Source: Diphasiastrum complanatum (lineage: Eukaryota > Streptophyta > Lycopodiopsida > Lycopodiales > Lycopodiaceae). From it: a DNA stretch of 64,000 bases. A program made the translations under genes and the position numbers. The stretch spans positions 19,728,925 through 19,792,924 of the forward strand of contig CM055103.1 of the NCBI GenBank assembly GCA_029204225.1, written 5' to 3'. The notes below the pieces were generated by a model that did not search any database, had not been told where the DNA came from, and saw nothing but the letters and a program-made list of their open reading frames with translations. Below are positions 11,005 to 22,408 of this stretch, one piece after another. Position 1 is the stretch's first letter, and each line of letters opens with the position of its first letter.

Positions 11005-11340
11005 TGGAAATTTTAATTACCTGCATTTGACTCTTTCATATTTACTAATTTCTAGTATATGTGATACTTTTTTTTTTATAAAAATATGACCTTGATTACA
11101 ATCGAATGTGATAATTATAATACCCAAACCTTGCGATTATGTCCTATTTCAGAATGTCACCTCATATTTCCTCGCGACGTGTAGGTTTTTCCTATCAAGA
11201 AAAGATTAGAACCTCATCTTTAATGGGAGAAAAGTAAGGGCTACACAGCTTCCTAGGATTGGAATTTTTAATTACTTGCATTTGAATCTTTCAAATTAAC
11301 TAATTTCTAGTGTATCTGATAAAAAATAAATTATAAAAAT
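11005..11340. repeat. 85-bp direct repeat pair flanking a block shared with the other CACTA element
   Basis: 11005-11090 and 11261-11340 share TTTTAATTAC-TGCATTTGA and TACTAATTTCTAGT-TAT-TGAT. Between them, 11120-11260 (ATTTCAGAATGTCACCTCAT ... GGGCTACACAGCTTCCTAGG) resembles 44200-44345 inside the TNP2 element. It could be a shared element module or an independent small repeat. Confidence 0.6.
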
Positions 11341-11701
11341 ACACATTTGTCACTTCTCATGCATGAAACTCTATCAACTTTTTGCAAGTGTGCTAGTTCT
11401 AACTAGAAATGTACAAATCATCATGCATGTGTCCATTACACTTTGTGCATGCCTTGCATGTCACTATGGATCACTTACAATTAATGCATGTGAATTGCCA
11501 CGAGTTTCTACAAGCATAATTTTGTTAATTCTATGTCTACAAACTATATGCAGGTTGTACTCATCATTCTAGATGTGACATATCCATGTAGCTCGAGTTC
11601 TATCTAGGCCAAACTTGGCATTTTGCATTTATGAACAACTTGCATAGTACAATATTTGTAGCAAGCCTAAAGTCAAGATGGATTATTTTTCCATTTCAAC
11701 A
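11341..11701 (-). repeat. Truncated 3' LTR of a Copia element
   Basis: It matches 20420-20693 in direct orientation (TCACTTCTCATGCATGAAAC ... GGATTATTTTTCCATTTCAA). In minus sense it starts TGTTGAAATGG after a purine tract AGGAGGAG (11702-11710), as a Copia 3' LTR should. It carries about 98 bp (11463-11563) missing from the 5' LTR, bounded by TCA microhomology. The distal half of the LTR is absent below 11341. Confidence 0.8.
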
Positions 11702-12271
11702 CTCCTCCTAAAAACAATTTATATTGACTTGAACATGGATCTTGGTATTACTCCAAGATTCGCTCTATGCTTGATGAAAGAACTTGTAAGAACCACCAAG
11801 TGGAGATCTACAGGATTCCAATCACATGCAAACCAAAAGGACGCCTGTGGAGCATGAACCACCCAACCAATATGGAGAGGCTAGTCAATACCCTAACCAA
11901 TTCACCCCCAAGCCACAGTGAAGAACATAAGAGAGGAGATGAAACAGTGGCTCAAGAATCACAATTTACATAGGAGGATGGGCGAGTTTCCACTAGACCT
12001 ATTCTTCTCAAGAGAGAGAAAATATTCTCTTTAGGATTCCCATGCAACCTAAATTGAGCTATTCATCTAATATTTTTGCATTAAAGCAGTCTTCACCATG
12101 CATGTGCTCCTATGTCCAATTATAGGTCTGGGCCCTCATATGATTATTAATTATTTAATACGACTATGTCCGGAATGACGTAGCATAACTATTAACCACA
12201 TACAACTGGAGTGACCGGCTATCCACGTCAGGAATAATTCGGATTCCCTTATACAGGACATGGACATAACA
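11702..12271 (-). repeat. Copia polypurine tract (11702-11710), then Gypsy 3' LTR region
   Basis: In minus sense the Gypsy LTR begins TGTTATGTCCATGTCC at 12271, directly after its polypurine tract. Its lower boundary is unresolved. The 11790-11850 stretch (CAAACCAAAAGGACGCCTGT) resembles 50045-50085. I could not find a matching 5' Gypsy LTR. Confidence 0.5.
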
Positions 12272-12287
12272 TTCTTCCCCCCTTAAA
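12272..12287 (-). promoter_or_regulatory. Gypsy polypurine tract
   Basis: Minus sense TTTAAGGGGGGAAGAA immediately before TGTTATGTCC. It serves as the plus-strand DNA primer in LTR retrotransposons. Confidence 0.75.
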
Positions 12288-12299
12288 CCATTTCTATCT

Positions 12300-15200
12300 C
12301 TAGAAATTAAAACTAGGAAAATTCTTCTTCATGCTTTCGACCCTTTCCCATGAATCATCATCCTCAGTCCGTCCCTTCCACCTGATCAAGCACTCAGAGA
12401 TAGAACGATTTCTCAATTGTTTATCTCTGGTTTGAGTACCTTTTCAGGTTCTAAAGGAACACTAAGCAATGAGTCCTCCAAATGGGTAAGATCTTCCTCT
12501 GAACCAACTACTTCACCTTCATGCAAACTTAATTTCAACCGACTTACATGAAACACTGGGTGAGCTGTAGTCTTGTTTTGAAGATCTAATTCGTAAGCTA
12601 AAGAACCAATTTTCGAAACGGTCCACAGTATCTCATAGACAATTTATAATGCTTCCCTGTACTCATAGTCTTAGAATCCTTAGGTATTCTAAGATATACC
12701 CAGTCATCAACTTTAAAATATCTGGGAGACCTCTTAAGATCGGCATAGTGCTTAGCTCTATCTTGAGCACTCCGGATACAATCACGGGCCACTTGCAACA
12801 TTTCACGTATATCATGCAAGAAATCTGCAACTTTCTGGATCTTAACAGACTTTGTCTCCACATTTACCGGAGATCTAGGTTGAAAACCGTACATAAGCAT
12901 AAATGGACTATAACCAGTAGCATAATGTTTTCTACTGTTATAAACAAACTCAATCAAAGGAATATAATCTTCCCACTGAGATTGCTTGTGAGACACATAA
13001 GTTCTCAACATGTCCTCCATAGTCTGATTAGTTCTCTCAGTCTGGCCATCTGATTCAGGATGATCAGAATAACTAAAATTAAGAGAAGTTTCAAGCTTAT
13101 GGAATACAGCTGACCGAAAGTGACCTGTAAACTTAGGATCTCTATCACTAACTATATCACTTGGCAGTCCATAAAGCCTAAATAATCTTTCCACAAAGAT
13201 CTGGACTAAATCCGAAGCCTTAGCAGTTGACTTGACTAGTATAAAAGTAGCTAACTTTGTCAACTGTCCACCACAACCCAAATAGAATCATTTTGGCGCT
13301 GGGTCCTTGGAAGTCCAACCACAAAATCCATAGATATACTTTCCCATCATTTCTGAGGGATATCTAGGGGATGTAGCAACCCTCCAGTCTTTAAGCGTTC
13401 AGCTTTGGCTAACTGGCAAGGTCAACACTTAACCACATAAGACTCGACAAATGGCTTAAGTTTTGGCCAATGAAACTCTCTTCTAACCAAGTCCAAAGTC
13501 CTGTGTATACCCGGATGGCTTGCACAGGGAATGTCATGACACTCATAAAGAATCTTTTTCTTTGACTCATCATCCGTCAGTACACAAACTTTTCCATTCC
13601 GAAATAGTAACCCACCTCGGATAGTTCCGCTATCTTCTTATCTTTACTAGGAACCTGAGACCCCTGTGAGTAGATCTCTATTCCATTCTCATTTTTTCCT
13701 CTCTCCACCATCTTCCATATGGGACCAAAATGAGAATATGATTCACATTTTCCTCTCAGTGAAATATATAGATCAGTGGAAATCTAGGTGAAAAAAAGTT
13801 CATATAATTCACCAATCCGACTAAGTGCATCCACAACTTGGTTAGGGCTGCCCTTGATATATCGGATCTCATGATCAAATTCCTGCATAAGCTCAGCCCA
13901 GTGAGCTTTACGACCTCTTAGATCTTCCTGATTACAAAAGTACTTCAGAGGATGGTGATTTGTATACACTATAAACTGACTACCATAAAGGTAATGCCTC
14001 CAGGTTTTAAGTGCATGTATCACAGCAAATAACTCTTTCTCCTTAGTTGTATAACACAACTAAGGCCCCGTGAGTTTCTTGCTTTCAAATGCTATCGGCC
14101 TATCCTCCTGTAGAAGAACTGCCCCTATTGCCGAATCACTTGCGTCAGTTCGCACGATGTAAGGTATATCAGGATTCGCGATCTGTAAAACAGGAGTTGA
14201 AGCAACCATTTGCTTGAGTTTCTCAAAGCATTGGTTCAATTCATCATTCCACTCAATAGGCTCGCTAGGTTGACCTCTTTTTTTCTTTTTATTAACTCTG
14301 CCTTTAGTCAGATTATTTAAGGGTGCTGCCACTTTAGCATAATCCTCAATTGACTTACGAAAAAAAATCGTAAAACTGAGAAAAGATTTAACTTCTCTAA
14401 CCGTCTTCGGTATCGGCCAATCAAGCACTGTCTTGACCTTACTCTTGTCAATCTCCAACTCAATATGGGTGATCTTATGACCAAGGTACAACAACTCATG
14501 CTTAAAGAACTCACATTTAGATTCTTAGCGTAGATTTTCTCTCGTCTGAGAATATCTAAAGATAGTCTTAAGATGACTCAAATGCTAGCAATAGAAATGG
14601 TGCTCTACAATTGGTAGATTACTATCTTTCTTTAATTGATAGCACACGTGTGGAATCAAGATCTATCATAAAATCAACATTCTATATATAGAAACTCAAG
14701 ATATCAAGAGAGAAACACATGAGATGGACATAAAAACACAAGAGATGAGATCTCTACAAAGAAAAAGCCTTTGATCATTATTTCTGCATGCAGGTACAAC
14801 TAATGCTCCTTGAATGTTCTACTATAGATAAGAATATCATCTAAGAATACAACCACAAACTTCCCTAGATATGGATGAAAAAGATCATTCATCATCTATT
14901 GGAACGTAGCTGGTGCATTCGTTAACCCAAAAGGAAGCATGAGAAATTCATAGTGACTGAATCTCGTCCAAAAACCAGTCTTCTGCACATCACCTGGATG
15001 AATCCTAATATGATGATATCCGGTTCTAAGATCTATCTTTGTGAAGTATTGAGCTCCACCTAATCGATCTACCAGATCATCCATACGAGGCAAAGGATAT
15101 TTATTTTTAATAATTACTTTATTCAACCCTTTGTAGTCCACACACATCCTGAAGCCTCCATCTTTCTTCACTTTCAGAAGAACATGAGCCCCCCAAGGTG

Positions 15201-16901
15201 ACTTACTTGGCTGAATATGACCCATTTTCAGGTAATTTTCAATTTGCTTAGTAATCTCTACCTCTTCTTTCTGAGAAAACCTATTATGTCTAGAGATAGG
15301 GTTACTACCTGGAATTAACTCAATCTTATGGTCTACCAATCTGGGCGGCGGTAATCCATGAGGTAATTCTTTTGGAAAAACATCTTTGAATTCAGGAGGT
15401 AACTTATTCTTCACAGTTTGTTCTTGATCTAAGTCTACCGAGTTAAGAATTTTTGACAATTCACAACTACTTTGATACATTTCAGATAAATCCAAAATTG
15501 GCTTAGCAAATAAAAAATAAGCTTCATACTTGTGAATAAAAAATCTCCATTACATTAGCAAATGAACTCATCCCAGATGGATGTACAAAATTGTCTCCAA
15601 ACAATGTAACTATTTATTTACCCTCCTGAAAAGAGAGAACATGCTTCTCAAAATCTATTTCAGGATGCAAATTAAATAACCACTCGTATCCTAGAATAAT
15701 ATCCGTACGTGCTGAATCTAAAACATGAAAATCAATTAACTCTTTATGGTCCTGGATCCAAACAGGGAGTATTGGAACTTTCATATCCATGTCTCCAACT
15801 CCGCTCCTGAAGCTAGATATACTCGATATCTATGGTTACTGGCTTCAGTTCTGAGTCCGAGTCTCTGCACAAGACCAAAGTTAATGAAATTATGAGTAGA
15901 TCCACTGTCCACTAAAATACTAACTTCAAGTCCATTAATAGTGCCTTTTAAACGAAATAAATCATTTGGCAAGAATGAAGTAGTACTGAAAGAACAATCA
16001 CACTCACAATTGATTTTATTAATTTTTAGCTTAAGATTCTCTTTACCTGGCCACAATGGAAACAAACATTGGTTCTTTTAGCCTTTTTCCAGGACAACTT
16101 TTTCTTTTGTCCAAATTCAGATGCAGCTTGATCCAGTTCGTCGAAATATTTTTTATTCTTATTTTCACGAACTCTTTTCTTCCCTTTTTTCTGGCTGGGT
16201 CCGGATGATCCAGATTGATTAGCCTATAATTGCTTCCTAGATGCCACCACCATGGAGTCATACGCTTTCGCGACATGCACTACATCATCAAAGGTTTGAA
16301 GCACGTTACGCTTACACTCATTCTGATAATCTGCAGGCAGACCTAGGATAAACTGCCACAGTGCCAGTTTTGCATCAAATGAGGGGACTTTATTCCACAA
16401 ATCCATAAAATTTTGTAGGTATGAGTCCAAACTCATGGGACCCATTTTTCAATTCACAAATCTTTGGTAAAAATCTGAGTCGTCCACAACCACAAACGAC
16501 TTTCTGAACACCTCCATAAACTCGTCCCATGTGGTAGGTTTAGGTTGCAAATCACGCCACCATGACGAAGCTTTACCACGGAAGAACTAAATAACACTCT
16601 CTATCTTTTTCTCCTCAGGAATTCCGTGTAGATTAAAATAACTGATCCACTTGGTTAACCAGTCATCCACAATTTCGGGCTTCTTCTCTTTCTTCTCCCC
16701 TGAAAATGGTTCAGGCTGAAAGCCCAAATTCAAAACAGACAAAGCTCTCACTTGATTTAATAGTACTTCCATTTGTTGATAACGTAAAGTGTTCCTGTTG
16801 TTTATCTCATTAAGCGCTTGGCTTAATGACTAACAAATTTGCAGATAGGTAGGCATTGGCACCTGACCATCGAGAGCTGCATTTGCATTATCGTCTGCCA
16901 T
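12300..16901 (-). pseudogene. Ty3/Gypsy chromovirus gag-pol polyprotein
   Basis: Minus order is complete. Gag starts at about 16901 (MADDNANAALDG) and includes EIVDDWLTKWISYFNLHG and LGLPADYQNECKR. A truncated Cys knuckle CFHCGQ lies near 16060. Protease: ILVDSGSTHNFINFG (about 15900). [42 protein letters not shown], then [12 protein letters not shown] (about 14830-14870). RNase H: VRTDASDSAIGAVLLQED, then HPLKYFCNQEDLRGR. Integrase: a zinc-finger region (HPGIHRTLDLVRREFHWPK), a DDE core with DIVSDRDPKFTG, and DHPESDGQTERTNQTMEDML. The terminal chromodomain is RSISECLIRWKGRTEDD. Several nonsense and frameshift changes are present, plus a 215-bp insertion in RT. It lies inside the Copia whose gag is at 18353-19221. 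Confidence 0.9.
14587..14801. mobile_element. 215-bp non-coding insertion with 6-bp target duplication inside Gypsy RT
   Basis: AATGCT is present at both edges (14581-14586 and 14802-14807) and only once in the uninterrupted Gypsy coding frame (FKEHLSHL), which resumes exactly across the insert. The insert contains ACATGAGATGGACATAAAAA and TTCTGCATGCAGGTACAAC. A relative at about 47990-48140 is roughly 80% alike by eye. A solo-LTR or TRIM-like element is most likely. Confidence 0.7.
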
Positions 16902-18352
16902 ATTTATTTCCTGACATGCAAAATTTGCTTAAATTAGTTGAGATCCAATCATCAACCAATAAGTGAAACGTTCAAAACCTTCATAACTGGCTGATATCAT
17001 TCAGCAAGGTCTTTCACTCATTTGAGCAAACTTTCACAAAATCAATATCAGAACAATTAAGCAACAACAACTTTTTATGACCAACCACTGACTTTTACGA
17101 AAAATTAAGATTTTCAAAATCCGTTCGAAATGGACCAACTGTGAAAATTGATTAATCAGATCGATTTTGCAAAAACACAAGCACTGTCTCAAATCGATAT
17201 CATTTCGAAAGATCCTGCATGGAACTAACTCAACTTGCACTGACTTTTCCAAAAAAGTAATTTTTTTTTGTAAATAGCCTAGTTGCTAGGAAATCTCCTT
17301 TTTGATCTAGAATTGCCAAAAATAGTCACATGCAAGAATTCTACTGATCAAAATCACTGGTTACACATGTAACATGCATTTACGCATGCATACAGGTCTA
17401 TACATACATTTCCATCAACAGGCAAGCACTATACTAATTTACAAGCATTCATGCATCAGAACAATTCCGAAATTTTGCAAATTTTAGCTCAAAAATTGCC
17501 AAACTTCAGATGGCCATAAATTTCTCTACAGGACACCAAATTGGTCACTATAAAGCACAGTACGGAGGGAGAGTGGGTCTACAAGGCAGTTGCCAAGTCA
17601 CCCTGCACCCCTGTCTTCACATGTGCGAGCATTAAATGCTGGAAAAACAGGTAGGAGGGTGCACTTTTGTGGAGAGGTATCATCAAAAAACACATCCCAG
17701 CCCCAAAAGCCTTGGATCAGAGGTTACAAGCACTCTAATAAGGTCCATTAGAGAGGCATAGAAGCTTATAACAGGTCCATCAAGCAATCATAAGCTTAGA
17801 TCATGCAAAAGATGCATTTTTGGCCTCCTTCAACAAGCAAAACTACAATATGTATGGCTCAAATCAGAGGAAATCCAACATATCTTTCAGCTTGTAACAA
17901 GAACCAACAGGTTCAGACCCCCAATTGAGAGATATTCATGCTCAAATTCAAAAATACATTATTTTTTAATGTTTTGAGCCCTCTAATGATGTCTAATCCC
18001 TACCAAACTTCATGAAAGCTTAGGTGCAGCTTCATTACATCTTTGAAAATTTCCATACCAATTATTGGCTGAGAATTTTGAGATCTACCCCAAAATTAGT
18101 CCAAAAAACATCAAAAAACCATGATTTTTGACCAATTTTGACCCAAATTCATGGGGGAAATCCACAATTCGTGCCTTCAAATCCAAATCTTTGTAAATCC
18201 ATTGCATGCAAGCACTAAAAGTTTTGATTCAAGTCAAACATGGTTTCCATAGTCCATTTATGGTCCAAAAACCCCAATTTTTGGTCCAAAATCACTATCT
18301 AATCAACCCTTTGACTTTTCAACCAACATGCAATCATTAAATTCTGTAATCA
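16902..18352. other. Gypsy 5' untranslated/LTR region (unresolved)
   Basis: It lies between the Gypsy gag start and the Copia gag into which it inserted. A possible primer-site-like TTGGTGTCCTGTAGAG (minus) occurs near 17525-17540. It does not visibly match the 3' LTR at 12271, so the 5' LTR identity is unproven. Confidence 0.4.
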
Positions 18353-19221
18353 ATGACTGTAAAACAGCAAGTAAAATCTGGAAAACGTGCTACACCAGAT
18401 CCTATAATCACTTGCAACAGAATCTTCTTCAATCTCTTAGGAGAGATTAGCTTGCTTGAGTTGGTTTTTCTTCTTAAAGCAATTAGAGGCATAGTGCCCC
18501 TTCTTGCCACAGAAAAAACACTTCAATTTCTTCTTCTTGGTCTTTGAAGTAGAAGGATGAGATGAATCATCCTCTTCACCATCTTTGTCTCGATCTTTGG
18601 CTTTGTCTTTGTTGTTTGCTTGAGAGAACTGGTTCTTACTCCTTTCTTTATGCTTGTCTTTGACACAGAGGGCTTTGTCACTTCCACCATGCTTAGATTA
18701 GACAACTCCTCCTTAATGGCAAAAGACTAAACAAGATTATCATAGTCATCTCTCAAGCCATTTAAAATGACTTGAACTAACTCATCTTGGTTAATAGTAA
18801 CACCAACACAGGAAACCTCTCTATGTAGATCTTTAACTCTCAGAACATAGTTTGATGCACTCTCTTCACTTCTTTGAAAACTTTGGAAAATCTGATTCCT
18901 AAGAGTGGGTATTCTAGAAGTATTCTTTGCTTCATAGATGGACTTAAGTGCATCCCAAGCTTCTTTGGATGTAGTGCAAGATCCTATCTCTCTCAGAATT
19001 TCATTGAATACATTCATCTTAATGAAATGTAGAGCCATTCTAGCTCTCTTCCTATACTTAGGAATTTTAGCCTGTGCTTGAGGCTCCTCATCAACACCAA
19101 GCACAATGTCCATAACATGCTGGAGTATCAAAATAGACTCCATTCTAAACTTCCAAATTGAGTAATTAGAAGTATTTAGTCTTTCATTTGCTTCTAGAAG
19201 ATATCCTCCGAGAGGTGCCAT
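18353..19221 (-). pseudogene. Ty1/Copia gag with CCHC zinc knuckle
   Basis: The start at 19221 reads MAPLGGYLLEANERLNTSNY, then SIWKFRMESIL (DUF4219/UBN2-type gag start), KEAWDALKSIYEAKNTSR, and VQVILNGLRDDYDNLV ending in a stop at 18727. Beyond it, in shifted frames, comes a lysine-rich stretch and a proper CX2CX4HX4C knuckle CFFCGKKGHYASNC (18479-18520). Gag forms the virus-like particle and binds element RNA. The pol part is missing; the nested Gypsy follows directly. It belongs with the LTRs at 19989-20693 and 11341-11701. Confidence 0.85.
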
Positions 19222-19976
19222 TTGGATGAAGACTTCTTAGTTATTGGACTGCAATATGTTTGAGCTTGTTCCAATCAGACTTAAAGCTGTTGCTCTCTTT
19301 CATTATAGGTATTTTCAAGGATGTACTACCTTCCTATGTGAAACACTTGCAACTGTATTCGAGATGGATCTCAAATATTCCACAAGACAAATTATCTAGA
19401 TCATACACACAAAGTGGATTGATGCACTTTGGCTAGTTTGAATCCTACTTTTGGCACATGTGAAATGCTTCAAAAGAAAACACTATTGACACTCAAAAGG
19501 CACAAAGGGTGTTCAATTACTTCAAACTTAGTCTTGATCTTCAGTTTCTTGTGTAGGATGCTCAAACAATGGATTCAGAACAAAGCAAGGTTGAATCAAA
19601 TCAAAATGCTGTCACTCGGATTTTGGACCTATCCCTATCCTCTTTAAGAGCTTATAACTCTTGATAGACATATCAGATTGATTTGGTTTCAATTTATATG
19701 GAAAGTACATCATAAGCTTTCCATCAAGCTATAACACCGCTATCTTTGGATCTACAAGCAAGGAGATAGAAGGGACTGAAAATCTCTGATTTTCGCACGT
19801 GCGGAATTTCAGAATTCCGTACTACCACTATTCACGTCTGAAAATTCAGTTCCAATCCGATTTGATCCAATTACACTTCAGAGAAAGGTGAGAAAAAGTG
19901 CAAAACCGCTTTTTTGCTTGATTTAGCTCTCAATTTCTTGTACAATCAGAGATGTTAGCATGCAAAGCTTAATTTG
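19222..19976. other. Copia 5' untranslated leader
   Basis: It lies between the primer-binding site and gag start (minus sense). No coding frame recognised. Confidence 0.55.
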
Positions 19977-19988
19977 GCTCTGATACCA
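19977..19988 (-). promoter_or_regulatory. Copia primer-binding site (initiator Met-tRNA)
   Basis: Minus sense TGGTATCAGAGC directly abuts the LTR end ...TTGTGTCA. This is the standard plant Copia PBS complementary to the 3' end of tRNA-iMet. Confidence 0.9.
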
Positions 19989-20693
19989 TGACACAATTTC
20001 CAGAATTCACACGTGTGGGGAATGTCCACAAGTGTGATGGATCTAATTAAGCTTTGTGATTAGCACAGCAACCTGATTCTAGATTGATTAACAAGATCTA
20101 GTTCAGAAGATATGGCTTAACCACAATCTAGTATGCTAAGCATCAGAATATGATAGCAATAAATCAATAATGAGCAAAAGTACAAGATATCAGTGTATTA
20201 GCATTAGCCTCAACACGAGTTAGAGAGAGAAAGATAGAGAGATAACAAGCAAAAACTGTGTGGATCCAAAATGGCATGAGATAGCTACAAAGCTTTGGTT
20301 CTTCTTCATCAAATATGAGGAGAGCTACACATATTTATGGAGTTTGAGGTATCTCGAGGTAGAACCACATCCATCCATCATTTAATGACATCTAAAGTGA
20401 AAACTAGAGTCTATGTGAGATTTGTCACTTCTCATGCATGAAACTCTACCAACTTTTTGCAAGTGTACTAGTTCTAACTAGAAATGTACAAATCATCATG
20501 CATGTGTCCATTACACTTTGTGCATGCCTTGCATGTCATCATTCTAGATGTGACATATCCATGTAGCTCGAGTTCTATCCAGGCCAAACTTGGCATTTTG
20601 CATTTATAAACAACATTCTTGCATGGTACAATATTTGTAGCAAGCCTAAAGTCAAGATGGATTATTTTTCCATTTCAACAACATTTGAGGTTG
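19989..20693 (-). repeat. Copia 5' LTR
   Basis: In minus sense it starts TGTTGAAATGG (20693) and ends GTGTCA (19989), next to the PBS. About 270 bp of it are repeated at the 3' LTR (11341-11701). The length is about 705 bp. An internal 98-bp segment present in the 3' LTR is deleted. Confidence 0.85.
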
Positions 20694-20768
20694 GTCAAAT
20701 TTTTTCGACCCTTAAAGGCAGGATGAACTCCTAAGTCAGGGCTTTTGTTTCGCTCTTGGCTTCCATTC

Positions 20769-22044
20769 TCAGGCATCTTTAAGTCGGGAGTTAGAGTTCA
20801 ACGCTTCAGTTAAATTATGGTCCTTCGATATCACACAATGGACTTGATGTCTCTGACAATGGAAATAATCCACTCCTAATTTCACATTTGATCCCAATCT
20901 TGACTCAACTAGGAACTGATCGTTTCTAGATTGGTTGTGGCTATTATAGAATATGGACATATGAGTATCAATCAGAGCATTTTCGTATTTGGATGCAATT
21001 TCAATTGCATAATCCAAACTAGTCGGATGCTTATGTCTCACATGGACTTGCATCTCTGTTTGTAATCCAATAACAATTCAATCGACATTTTATACAGTGT
21101 TATGTGCTTCTGCACAAACCAACTATGTCTATGAGCATATCTACTCACAGACTCATTGTCATACTGCCTCATGGTTACCAACTGGTAACAAGCAACAGTT
21201 ACATTCATCATGGGTGAGAATTCATCCAAGAATGCCTTTGCTAGGGTGTCCCACGAGTCCAGATAATGATTTTCAGAAATTTCAATATTGTTGTACCAAT
21301 CTCGAGCTTCATTGGTCAGATATAAGGGAAATAACAATTTTCAATCCTCGGGTTGTGAGAAACCATCTAGGAAAGAGAAGTTCATGAATTTTCATATGAA
21401 AATATTAGCTTTATCACCTCTCTCTCCATGATAATGATCAATGTTCAAGAGATAAACAGGCTTTGGTCTAACACAAAGGGAGTCGCCAACAACTAATGAA
21501 AGTTGCATAATATTACGATCAAGTTTAGCTCCTGATTTTTCAACATCGCAATCCAACTCATCAAAATTGGGAACACTTTCAGCGTGATCAAGACGTTCCT
21601 TAAGGGATTCATAGCCCGATTCTAACACATCTTCAACAAGCTTTTGATCGTCCATTTCAGGACTTTGGGTAGAACTGTCCACCATATCAGTGAGTGTATT
21701 GACACTCACATCCTTGGTAATGGATCGTTCCTGATTGCCATTTGATACAATACCAAATCTTGCTAGGATTTCATCAACTTCAAGAATTGGGTTTTGAATC
21801 ACAATCGGACTATGGTTAATAGTCACAAAATAATTGATTTGTCGCATTCTCTTTAACTTCATAAGTGAAGTCTCTCCCATGCTCTGCACAGATCAATTGA
21901 ATCGTTGAGTTTTGTACAGTCATTGGAAATTTCACCTATGGGTGATTCTCCAAGAAATACATTTCTATACAGATTTTCTATGGCTTGAGAATCATTCTCA
22001 TCATAGAATAAAAATCCTCGTCGCATGAGGCGCGTAGGAATCAT
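20769..22044 (-). pseudogene. Ty3/Gypsy (Athila-like) gag
   Basis: Minus frames: a leader from 22044 (MIPTRLMRRGFLFYDEND), an acidic stretch from 21889, then LLFPLYLTNEARDWYNNI and LDSWDTLAKAFLDEFSPMMN (21337-21250), the Retrotrans_gag core. Continuation runs to 20769 with frameshifts at about 21390 and 21040. No knuckle or pol follows; the Copia LTR begins just below. The PBS-like site at 22391-22408 fits its 5' side. Confidence 0.75.
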
Positions 22045-22390
22045 GATTATATTTTTTTTTCAATTTATCAATTTTTAATTTTTAAAGGAACTTCCAACAC
22101 GTCAAGTATTGGTCTAGTTCTCAGTACAATGCCCGCTGACCCTACTTGCATAAACCACTACTCCAAACAAACCTTGCAATTTTTGGTGTTCAAGCCTTAT
22201 CCAAAAAGACCTCGAGAGTCACTCATAAAATTGATACAACAGAGGCTCCGATTGCCGCAAGGCATTCAAACCTTCACGGACAATTTGGATCAAACAAGCT
22301 TTTGGCTGTGCAAGTTAATGGTCAATTCAACAAAACCGTTTGAAAACACTTTCAAACAATAAACAAAAATTTGAAAGGAGCTCATGCTCC

Positions 22391-22408
22391 TCCCGGCAAA
22401 CGCACCAA
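22391..22408 (-). promoter_or_regulatory. Gypsy primer-binding-site-like sequence
   Basis: Minus sense TTGGTGCGTTTGCCGGGA resembles the plant Athila/Tat-type PBS (TGGCGCCGTTGCCGGGGA). It sits 350 bp upstream of the gag start. Confidence 0.5.
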
